From Prochlorococcus sp. AG-355-N18 (GTDB lineage: Bacteria > Cyanobacteriota > Cyanobacteriia > PCC-6307 > Cyanobiaceae), in contig QCEG01000003.1 in NCBI GenBank assembly GCA_003278535.1, positions 1 to 43,973 of the forward strand: DNA of 43,973 bases. Reading direction: 5' to 3'. The position numbers were made by a program, and so were the translations under genes. Positions 22,531 to 29,958 of this stretch are shown piece after piece; the stretch's first letter is position 1, and each line of letters opens with the position of its first letter. The notes under the pieces were generated by a model. It ran no database searches. It worked only from the letters and a program-made list of their open reading frames with translations, and was not told the origin of the DNA.

Positions 22531-23724
22531 ATGCAATATCGTAGATTTGGTAGAACCAATCTGAAGATTCCTGTTTTATCTTTAGGTGGTATGAGATTTC
22601 AAAAAAGTTGGGATCAATTAGATTTTTCTGAGGTTTCATACGAAGAACAAAATAAAGTAGAAAATATATTAGATCTTGCAACACAATATGGCTTAAGTCA
22701 TGTAGAAACCGCCAAGTACTATGGAACTTCTGAGGTGCAATTAGGGATGTGTTTTAAGAATACTAAGAAAATCCCGAATATAATCCAAACAAAGATTCCA
22801 CCAAATAGTGATCCGGAAATTTTTGAGCGAGATGTATTATCTAGCATTGAAAAGTTGAAAGTAAACAAAATTGATTTGTTAGCAATACATGGTATTAATA
22901 CTGCTGAACATTTACATCAGGCTATTCGAGATGGAGGTTGCATTGACATTTTGAGGAATTTTCAAAAAGAAAATTTAATTGGATCTATTGGATTTTCAAC
23001 CCATGGAAAATCTTCACTTATCGAAAAGGCCATTTCAACAAACTTATTTGATTATGTTAATTTGCACTGGTATTTCATTAATCAGGAAAATACAAAGGTT
23101 ATTAATTTAGCCAATAAGCTTGATCTTGGGGTTTTTATAATAAGTCCCACTGATAAAGGGGGACATCTTCATACTCCCTCAAGAAAAATGTTGGAATTTT
23201 GTAATCCACTTCATCCTATAGTTTTTAATGATCTTTTTTGCTTAAGAAATCAAAATGTCCATACTTTGAGTATCGGTATTGCAAAAGAGACAGATTTTGC
23301 TCTGCATTTAGAAGCTGTCTCGTTGTTATCAGAATCTGAGAAGTATGTGCCTAAGATAATTAACAAATTAAGGCAGGAATCAATTAATTCCTTAGGTTTA
23401 GAGTGGCATCAAAATTGGAGTAGAAATTTACCAAGTTGGGAATATACTCCTGGAAATATTAATATTCCTGTTCTGCTTTGGCTTTCAAATTTAATTGATT
23501 GGTTGGGTATGGAAGGATATGCAAAAGCTAGATATCAATTGCTTGGTAATGGAAGCCACTGGTTCCCAGGATTCAACGCGAATTTACTAGATGTAGATGT
23601 TTCTGAAGGGCAATTATTGAAAGTATTAGAAGGTCATATAAATCCAAAAAAAGTTATAAAAAAATTGAGAAATTTAAAAGAAAAGTTTGGAGATAAGAAT
23701 GCTAAAAGATTATCAAGAAAATAA
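22531..23724 (+). CDS. Aldo/keto-reductase-like oxidoreductase
   Basis: This 397-aa protein has an N-terminal aldo/keto reductase barrel (about 1-270): MQYRRFGRTNLKIPVLSLGGMRF, the Tyr of VETAKYYGTSE (Tyr64), Lys88 (IQTKIP) and His120 (LLAIHGIN). The usual catalytic Asp of the tetrad is Glu59 here. The C-terminal region (about 300-397) is Trp-rich and Lys-rich. It lacks the Cys-rich 4Fe-4S motif seen in many related reductases (COG1453 type). It follows the ferredoxin gene by 10 bp, so ferredoxin might be its partner. The substrate is unknown. Its stop is two bases from the stop of convergent rsmG. Confidence 0.85.
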   Translation: MQYRRFGRTNLKIPVLSLGGMRFQKSWDQLDFSEVSYEEQNKVENILDLATQYGLSHVETAKYYGTSEVQLGMCFKNTKKIPNIIQTKIPPNSDPEIFERDVLSSIEKLKVNKIDLLAIHGINTAEHLHQAIRDGGCIDILRNFQKENLIGSIGFSTHGKSSLIEKAISTNLFDYVNLHWYFINQENTKVINLANKLDLGVFIISPTDKGGHLHTPSRKMLEFCNPLHPIVFNDLFCLRNQNVHTLSIGIAKETDFALHLEAVSLLSESEKYVPKIINKLRQESINSLGLEWHQNWSRNLPSWEYTPGNINIPVLLWLSNLIDWLGMEGYAKARYQLLGNGSHWFPGFNANLLDVDVSEGQLLKVLEGHINPKKVIKKLRNLKEKFGDKNAKRLSRK

Positions 23725-23726
23725 TT

Positions 23727-24467
23727 TCATAATGGATTTTTTTCAGGTTTACCAACTTTTCTTGGGTAAATTTCAGGACAAAAATTCTTTGGTTGAATAA
23801 GAATAATATTTCGGGTGCCTTTATTTCTTGGTAATAGTATCTCTTTTTTATCTTTAACTTTCCCTTCTAATATTTCTAAAGTTTTATCTAGATTTTTGCT
23901 TTCTTGATTCGTCCATTTGCCACAATATAAAACTCCAAACCCTTCTTTTTTTAACATTGGTAGTATATATTCTGAAACTGTTGATGGATTACTAACCGCT
24001 CTAGTTGTTGCAATATTAAAATTATTTCTCATTGAAGATTGGTGGGCTAAATTCTCCACACGATCATTGATTACATGAATATTGTTTTTGAAATTGATCT
24101 GCTCAACTAAAATTTTTATTGCATCTGTTTTCTTTTTCAAAGAATCAATTAGATATATCTCAGAATTAGGATGAGTTATTGCATAAGCTAAACCTGGGAA
24201 CCCACAGCCTGATCCAATATCTAAAAATTTTTTATCATCAAAATTAATATTCGTGAAAGCTTTGAATGGCCAAATGCTGTCAAAAACTTGAGATACCCAA
24301 TAATCATCACCATCAGTTAATCTTGTAAGATTGGTCTTATTATTTAATTCTTTAATTTTAATTTGTAATTCCTGAAATAAATTTATTTCTTCTTCAGTTA
24401 TTAAGGAAAGAATTTCTTCTGGAATGTTTTGTTTTTTCATTTCGTTATAAATATGAACTTTAACCAT
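23727..24467 (-). CDS. rsmG: 16S rRNA m7G527 methyltransferase RsmG
   Basis: RsmG (GidB) methylates N7 of G527 in 16S rRNA, the modification whose loss gives low-level streptomycin resistance. The 246-aa product has the SAM-binding motif FLDIGSGCGFPGLA (81-94). NNKTNLTRL and DDYWVSQVFDSI upstream are typical of the family, as is ATTRAVSNPSTVSEYI near 155. The start is ATG at 24467. An internal Met at residue 10 is an alternative but shortens the conserved helix. It is a single minus-strand gene, divergent from the J-domain gene. Confidence 0.95.
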   Translation of the reverse strand: MVKVHIYNEMKKQNIPEEILSLITEEEINLFQELQIKIKELNNKTNLTRLTDGDDYWVSQVFDSIWPFKAFTNINFDDKKFLDIGSGCGFPGLAYAITHPNSEIYLIDSLKKKTDAIKILVEQINFKNNIHVINDRVENLAHQSSMRNNFNIATTRAVSNPSTVSEYILPMLKKEGFGVLYCGKWTNQESKNLDKTLEILEGKVKDKKEILLPRNKGTRNIILIQPKNFCPEIYPRKVGKPEKNPL

Positions 24468-24529
24468 CCATTAAATACATTCTATTTATTAAAAATTTAT
24501 TAGAATTACAATATTAATAAAAGATCATT

Positions 24530-24970
24530 TTGAAAGGGGAAACTTCCTATTACAAAATTTTAGGTGTAAATGAAAATGCATCCAATCATGAATTAAGAAA
24601 GGCATTTTGTAAACTTTCTATTGAGTTGCATCCCGATACAACTTCATTAGAAATAGACGTTGCTAAAAGTAAGTTTCAAGAAGTTCTTGAAGCTTATGAA
24701 CATTTAAATAATAGTAATTTAAGGAAAATATATGATGACAAACTAAAAGAAAACTCTAGAAATAAAAATAATACTAACGTTTTAAATAATTTAGTAATCG
24801 ATTCTAATAATCAAAATTTAATAGGAAATAGAAGACCTTTTTCGAATGGAGAATTGTTTTCGTTGTTTCTTTTAATTATCATCATTTCTATAAGTTTAAT
24901 TAGTTCAATTTTTATTGCTTCTTTTACTGGAAAAGAATTAGAGACAATACCGCTTTGGCTAATTAAATAA
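24530..24970 (+). CDS. J-domain membrane protein (DnaJ-like)
   Basis: This 146-aa protein has an N-terminal J domain: YYKILGVNENASNHELRKAF (7-26), the catalytic HPD at 34-36, and FQEVLEAYEHLNNSNLRKIYDD. An Asn-rich linker follows, then one hydrophobic helix near 108-132 (ELFSLFLLIIIISISLISSIFI). It lacks the Gly/Phe and zinc-finger regions of DnaJ, so it is a type III J protein that would recruit Hsp70 to a membrane site. The start is TTG at 24530; the J domain begins at residue 6, so no shorter start is plausible. It is followed after 15 bp by the DUF3143 gene. Confidence 0.88.
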   Translation: MKGETSYYKILGVNENASNHELRKAFCKLSIELHPDTTSLEIDVAKSKFQEVLEAYEHLNNSNLRKIYDDKLKENSRNKNNTNVLNNLVIDSNNQNLIGNRRPFSNGELFSLFLLIIIISISLISSIFIASFTGKELETIPLWLIK

Positions 24971-24985
24971 TTTTTAAAAAAGTCT

Positions 24986-25243
24986 GTGAATCCCTCTAAA
25001 AAACCTATCAATCAAAATTCACTGCAATCATTGGAATTGTGGCTAACTGATTTAGGTGCTGTGAAGGATATTAATAATCCATCTAAATGGTATCTGTTAC
25101 TTTCAAATTGGAATGCAACTATTATTTTTGAACAAGAAGATTTAAGTGTAATCTGGGAAAGTGAAGGACAAGAAACTAAAAGACTATTTTCCTATTGTAT
25201 TAATAGAGAAGATGTGGAAAATGCAATACTGCAGGGACCTTAA
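24986..25243 (+). CDS. DUF3143-family protein
   Basis: This 85-aa acidic protein matches the cyanobacterial DUF3143 family: QNSLQSLELWLTDLGAV near 8-24, then WYLLLSNWNATIIFEQEDLSVIW. It starts with GTG at 24986, 15 bp after the J-domain gene, a pairing I recognise as common in cyanobacteria. It has no membrane segment or catalytic motif. The function is unknown; it may act with the J protein. Its stop is eight bases from the stop of convergent bioA. Confidence 0.75.
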   Translation: MNPSKKPINQNSLQSLELWLTDLGAVKDINNPSKWYLLLSNWNATIIFEQEDLSVIWESEGQETKRLFSYCINREDVENAILQGP

Positions 25244-25251
25244 ATTTCTAT

Positions 25252-26553
25252 CTAAAGACTTTCTAAGATTTGCCTTATTATCCAGTAACTTTTTTCTAAT
25301 TGATCATCGGTTATACAGAGAGGTGGCAAGAGATAAATAACATTCCCGAGGGGTCTAATAAATAAACCTTGCTCCATTGCAAGACTCTTTATTTCTTTCC
25401 CAATATTATTGAAATAACCTTTTTTGTTCCCAATATCTAAATCGAAGGCAGCAATTGTGCCAGATACCCTTATTTTTTTTATGTAGGGTAAGTTTTGAAA
25501 TTTAATTAAGTGAGATAAATGTTTTTCTTCAAATGAAAGGTATTTGTGTGGTTCTTTTTCTAATAAATCAAGGCTAGCATTTGCCGCAGCACAACCTAAA
25601 GGATTAGCAGTAAAACTATGTCCATGCCAAAAAGTTTTTCTTGGGGAATCATCAATAAAGGATTGAAAAATTTTTTCTTTACATAAAGTTATTCCCATTG
25701 GTAAAAATCCACCAGTTAAGCCTTTTGAAATACTTATTAAATCGGGAACGATTTTTGCTTTTTGAAACGCAAAAAGACTTCCACATCTTCCAAACCCAGT
25801 CAAAACTTCATCAGCAATTAGCAAAGAATTATTATTGTTTACAACCTCTGAAACTTTTTTTATAAACTGAGGCCTAACCATATTCATTCCTCCTGCTCCT
25901 TGAACAATTGGCTCGAGGATTACTGCAACTGTGGGAGTTTTAAGTAGAGTTTCTAATTTTTGGATCGCCTCATTTTCTTTATTTTCTACTTCTTTATCGT
26001 TCATCCAAGTTGAAGGCCAGGGGACTCTCCTAACTGGGAACATAAGATTATCGAAATTCTCATTAAAAATATTTCTTTCACCTAAAGCCATTGCTCCAAA
26101 TGTATCGCCATGATAGGCGCCATCAAAAGCTACTATTTGAGTTCTTGTCTCTCCTCTATTTTGCCATGATTGGAAGGCAATTTTTAAAGCGACTTCCACT
26201 GCAGTAGAACCGTTATCAGAAAAGAATAATCTTTCTAGTTTTGTTAATTCACTAAGTCTTTCCGCCAATTTTTTTGCCTGTGGATGTAAAAAATCAGCAA
26301 ATATAACTTGCTCAAGTTTTTTTGATTGATTGAAAATGGCATCCGCAATGTATTGGTTACTATGTCCATGAAGAGTTACCCACCAACTACTGATTGCATC
26401 TATTAGCTCTTTTTTAGGATTTTTAGTAAATAGGAGGGCATCTTGACCATGAGTTACTTCTGTTTGGGGTTTGCTTTTATTGATTTGTGTAAAAGGTGGC
26501 CAAATATTTGGGTGCCAATCTTGATTTGGAGTTTTTGAATCCAAAGATTTCAT
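25252..26553 (-). CDS. bioA: Adenosylmethionine-8-amino-7-oxononanoate aminotransferase
   Basis: BioA transfers the amino group of SAM to KAPA (7-keto-8-aminopelargonate), giving DAPA in biotin synthesis. This 433-aa class III PLP aminotransferase has WWVTLHGHSN (57-66), FSDNGSTAVEVALK (111-124), AYHGDTFGAM (147-156), LIADEVLTGFGR (245-256) and the PLP lysine Lys277 in SISKGLTGG. The W-W-V-T-L-H-G-H signature separates BioA from other class III enzymes. It is the last gene of the bioF-K-C-D-A operon, and its ATG directly abuts the bioD stop with no gap. Confidence 0.95.
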   Translation of the reverse strand: MKSLDSKTPNQDWHPNIWPPFTQINKSKPQTEVTHGQDALLFTKNPKKELIDAISSWWVTLHGHSNQYIADAIFNQSKKLEQVIFADFLHPQAKKLAERLSELTKLERLFFSDNGSTAVEVALKIAFQSWQNRGETRTQIVAFDGAYHGDTFGAMALGERNIFNENFDNLMFPVRRVPWPSTWMNDKEVENKENEAIQKLETLLKTPTVAVILEPIVQGAGGMNMVRPQFIKKVSEVVNNNNSLLIADEVLTGFGRCGSLFAFQKAKIVPDLISISKGLTGGFLPMGITLCKEKIFQSFIDDSPRKTFWHGHSFTANPLGCAAANASLDLLEKEPHKYLSFEEKHLSHLIKFQNLPYIKKIRVSGTIAAFDLDIGNKKGYFNNIGKEIKSLAMEQGLFIRPLGNVIYLLPPLCITDDQLEKSYWIIRQILESL

Positions 26554-27219
26554 TTAACTTATTTTTGAGTTTAAAAGTGAGATCAACTTATTCTTGATGT
26601 CTAGTTCTTTCCATAGTATATCTAAATTGTTTGAGTCCATTTTTTCGATGTAAGGAAATTCAGCAATTAACGGAATACCACTAAAATCAAATAAAGTTCT
26701 TGGATTATCTAGGTGTTTTTCACCATTGATTACTAAACCTAAAATCTCAATATTTCTTCGTTTTAAGGCCTCAATACTAAGCAGGGTATGGTTAAGAGTG
26801 CCAAGTGAGCTCTTACATACAAGTATTACCGGAAGATTCCAATGTTTTATTTGATCTATTTGCAAAAAATTGCGTGTTATTGGAACCATTAATCCACCTG
26901 CAGTTTCTACAATTAATGAGCCTTTAACTTTTGGTAATCTCAACTTTTCAAAGTTAATATTTTTTTGATCTATTTCAGCAGCCCAATGAGGAGATAGCGG
27001 TTTCGTGAAGACATAAGCTTCTTTGATGATTTTCTCTTTACTTAATTGTGCAAGTTTTTCAACAGTTTGACTATCAGTTTGCGATTCAATACCGCTTTGA
27101 ATAGGCTTCCAATAAAAGGAATTTAATCCTTTAACGAAAAAAGAGCTTATTAAAGTTTTTCCAATATCAGTATCTGTTCCACAAATTATAAAATTGAAAA
27201 CACTATCCTGACTTCTCAT
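26554..27219 (-). CDS. bioD: Dethiobiotin synthetase
   Basis: BioD closes the ureido ring of DAPA with CO2 and ATP, giving dethiobiotin. The 221-aa product has the P-loop variant GTDTDIGKT (14-22), YWKPIQSGIE (37-46), LIVETAGGLMVPI with the substrate loop, and ILVCKSSLGTLNHTLLSIEAL. These match the family signatures in order. The ATG overlaps the bioC stop by four bases (ATGA). The length is normal. Confidence 0.95.
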   Translation of the reverse strand: MRSQDSVFNFIICGTDTDIGKTLISSFFVKGLNSFYWKPIQSGIESQTDSQTVEKLAQLSKEKIIKEAYVFTKPLSPHWAAEIDQKNINFEKLRLPKVKGSLIVETAGGLMVPITRNFLQIDQIKHWNLPVILVCKSSLGTLNHTLLSIEALKRRNIEILGLVINGEKHLDNPRTLFDFSGIPLIAEFPYIEKMDSNNLDILWKELDIKNKLISLLNSKIS

Positions 27220-27986
27220 AATTTCTTTATGATTTGAATCTCAATTTGCCATGAAAGGTTAACTGTATTATTGTAATTCTTTGGCCAAAACTTTTGAATA
27301 TTTTTTAACTCCTTCACTGTTTTATGTTTACAATATGTTGATTGCGCCCCTACATTTTTAATGCTTCTAAAAAGTTTATATACATCTTCAAAATTTTCAA
27401 GATAATTAAACTTTTCTGAAAAATGAATTTCAGTTGATTTGAAATCTTTTAATAATTCTTTAGAGCAAAGGAAATTAAGACCACTATATTCTATATCAAT
27501 TTTTCTACAAGTATCTTTCCATTCAGGAAAACAATTTTTTGTCGGATAAGAAATGATTAAAAAACCTCCAGATTTTAATTTACTAAACCAATTTTTTATT
27601 ATCTTTTCTGGCTTGTTTAACCAATGGATGCAAAAGTTAGATGTTAATAGAGAACAGTTATTGATTTTAGGAGGTAAATCATTATTCAAATCCCATAAAA
27701 TTTTTTTACTAGATAATTTATTCTCAAGAAGCATTTTTTTGCTGAAATCAATTCTGGTTACTTTTTGGAAAGAAAAATTTTTTTCTATTTCATCAGCTAA
27801 TATTCCTGGACCTGATCCTAGATCTATCCATTCACCTTTTTTTTGGGGATTTAATTCTTTGATAAATTGAACAATCTTTTTTGCAAAAAATTTCTGAATA
27901 TTTGAATGCTCTAAATACCGATATGCAGCATCATTGAAATTATTTTTTATTTTCTCATTCCACTTTTTACTATCCATTTTCATCAT
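27216..27986 (-). CDS. bioC: Malonyl-ACP O-methyltransferase BioC
   Basis: BioC methylates the free carboxyl of malonyl-ACP so that fatty acid synthesis can build the pimeloyl chain. The 256-aa SAM methyltransferase has WIDLGSGPGILA (53-64), DFSKKMLLENK, and the post-motif SNFCIHWLNKPEKIIKNW. It begins FNDAAYRYLEHSNIQKFFA (17-35), as BioC proteins do. Identification rests on these motifs and on its place in a bio operon. Starts at Met1, Met2 or Met4 are all possible. With Met1 it overlaps the upstream esterase gene by 17 bases. Confidence 0.9.
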   Translation of the reverse strand: MMKMDSKKWNEKIKNNFNDAAYRYLEHSNIQKFFAKKIVQFIKELNPQKKGEWIDLGSGPGILADEIEKNFSFQKVTRIDFSKKMLLENKLSSKKILWDLNNDLPPKINNCSLLTSNFCIHWLNKPEKIIKNWFSKLKSGGFLIISYPTKNCFPEWKDTCRKIDIEYSGLNFLCSKELLKDFKSTEIHFSEKFNYLENFEDVYKLFRSIKNVGAQSTYCKHKTVKELKNIQKFWPKNYNNTVNLSWQIEIQIIKKL

Positions 27987-28683
27987 TAAGTGTATTAAGT
28001 ATGATCTCGTATAAATTTAGATTATTCAAGCAATGACCTTGCTGAGCTAATTTAATTAAAATTGGATTCCTATCAAGAATTTTATTTAAGGAATCTAAGA
28101 AGTTATTATTTGATTCGTTTTCTAGAATCAAATCATTTTCTGATTTTATAAAAATAATTTTGCAATCTTTTCTTAAAAATAATGGGATATCTCTATTGAT
28201 GTAAAGTTGTTTTAAATCACCTAAAAGAAGAGTTTTATTTAAACTCTCTAAACTTTTATAAAAGATATTTTTAAAACTATTATTCATATGATTTGGCATA
28301 AATGATCTATGTATAAATTCTTTCAACATATCTTTAGTTTCATCTTTTATGATTTTTGTTTCCATTCTTTTTAGAGACTTCAAAATAAAGTTTCTCTTAT
28401 TACTTAAAGGAAGAAAATTATTAAAAGAATTTATAAGAACAATATGAGTTGCTTCTTTTAAGATTTTTTTTTGCATTAAATGAAAACCAAATGAATGGCA
28501 TAAAGTCATTCTGATTTCTTTTTTAGATTCGCTTTTAATCCATTTTGCTTGATAATTATTTGTTGAAAAATAACCCCTTTCATTATCTTGCCAATGCCAA
28601 TTATTTTTTAAAAAATCAACTTTAAAATCATCCCAGAAATATTTATTTAGTCCCCACCCATGCTGAGTAATAATTTGTTTCAT
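27970..28683 (-). CDS. bioK: Pimeloyl-ACP methyl ester esterase, BioK type
   Basis: This 237-aa alpha/beta hydrolase-like protein stands where bioH or bioG is found elsewhere. It would remove the methyl group from pimeloyl-ACP methyl ester. The opening ITQHGWGLNKYFWDDFK matches the HGWG oxyanion region. The nucleophile elbow is CHSFGFHL (Ser64), a likely acid is in IKSENDLIL, and the likely base is His217 in QQGHCLN. Marine picocyanobacteria are known to use the distinct BioK class. I chose that name from context and lineage, not from a profile search. The ATG overlaps the bioF stop by four bases. Confidence 0.8.
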   Translation of the reverse strand: MKQIITQHGWGLNKYFWDDFKVDFLKNNWHWQDNERGYFSTNNYQAKWIKSESKKEIRMTLCHSFGFHLMQKKILKEATHIVLINSFNNFLPLSNKRNFILKSLKRMETKIIKDETKDMLKEFIHRSFMPNHMNNSFKNIFYKSLESLNKTLLLGDLKQLYINRDIPLFLRKDCKIIFIKSENDLILENESNNNFLDSLNKILDRNPILIKLAQQGHCLNNLNLYEIILNTLNDENG

Positions 28684-29819
28684 TTAAACTCTTTTAATAT
28701 TGCAATGAAATTTTTTAGCAGATTCAAATCTAAGTTTCTTCGTATTGTTATTCTGATTCTTGATTGCCCAACTGGAACAGTAGGAGGTCTTATCGCAATT
28801 GCTAAAAACCCATTTTCCTCAAGATATTTTTGTAGATAAATTGCCTTCTCTTCTTGGCCAACAATAATTGATAAAATGTGCGTATCTCCCTGAATTGGAA
28901 AACTAAAATTTTTAATAATTTCATCTTTCCATATCTTCGCAGAAGATAATAACTCATTACCCCATTCTTTATTTTCTAAAATTTTTTTTAAACCTTCTAG
29001 TGCTCCAGCCGCTAAAGATGGTGCAAGAGCGGTTGTGTACCTAAATGCACCACTTGTTTGGATAAGATACTCACCAATTTCTGAATTGGAGGCTATGAAA
29101 GCTCCACCGCTTCCAAATGCTTTTCCAAAAGTTCCGGTAATTATAGTTATTTCTGAACGGAAATTAAAACTTAAACCCCTGCCTTCAGGGCCCAAGATCC
29201 CAATTGCATGGGCTTCGTCAACTAATAATTGAACACTATTTTTGTTACAAATTTCCGTTATTTCTCTGAGCGGAGCAATTGATCCCTCCATGCTATAAAG
29301 AGATTCGACAACAACTAAAATAGAATTTTTTGTGGGATTAGACTTAATAATTTTATCTTCTAAATCTTTTAAATTATTGTGTGAAAATCGAACTAGTTTA
29401 GCTTGAGCGGCTTTAACTCCAACCAATAAAGAGTTATGGATTAATTTATCTGCTATTACGATGCTATTTCTGTTTGCTAAAGTCTGGATAGCGGCTATAT
29501 TTGCTTGAAATCCGCTTGGGAAAAGTAATACTTTATCTTGATCAAGCCACTTGGCAAGTTCTGTTTCTAATAATTTATGTATTGGTCTTGAACCTGTAAT
29601 AAACCTTGAGCTTCCTGAACCAATACCTTCTAACATGCTTATTTCGTAAGCAGCTTTTATTAAATCCTTGTCCCTACTTAATCCAAAATAATCATTACTG
29701 CATAAGTCTATAAGTTTTTTATTTTGCGAATTTGGACTTAGAAGTTCGAATGATTTTTTACCTAAAGAAAATGTTTTTAATTCACGGATTCTATTTTTTG
29801 GAATTTTTATTTTTTTCAT
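28680..29819 (-). CDS. bioF: 8-amino-7-oxononanoate synthase
   Basis: BioF condenses pimeloyl-ACP (or CoA) with alanine to give KAPA, releasing CO2. The 379-aa PLP enzyme of the alpha-oxoamine synthase family has CSNDYFGLSRD (40-50), GSGSSRFITGS (67-77), LLVDEAHAIGILG (198-210) with Asp201 and His204, and the PLP lysine Lys233 in TGTFGKAFGSGGAF. It is the first gene of the operon, starting with ATG at 29819. The helicase is divergent, with 139 bp between them for both promoters. Confidence 0.94.
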   Translation of the reverse strand: MKKIKIPKNRIRELKTFSLGKKSFELLSPNSQNKKLIDLCSNDYFGLSRDKDLIKAAYEISMLEGIGSGSSRFITGSRPIHKLLETELAKWLDQDKVLLFPSGFQANIAAIQTLANRNSIVIADKLIHNSLLVGVKAAQAKLVRFSHNNLKDLEDKIIKSNPTKNSILVVVESLYSMEGSIAPLREITEICNKNSVQLLVDEAHAIGILGPEGRGLSFNFRSEITIITGTFGKAFGSGGAFIASNSEIGEYLIQTSGAFRYTTALAPSLAAGALEGLKKILENKEWGNELLSSAKIWKDEIIKNFSFPIQGDTHILSIIVGQEEKAIYLQKYLEENGFLAIAIRPPTVPVGQSRIRITIRRNLDLNLLKNFIAILKEFK

Positions 29820-29958
29820 TTTGGCAAAATAAAATATAGTGGATTTAATAAAAAAGATTTAGATTTGCTATTAAAGTTTGCAAGGTATTTTTTGTTTATT
29901 AATATCAATATAGATCATATATTAAGAAGTTAACTCATCCTCTCTTCAATCACAATTA

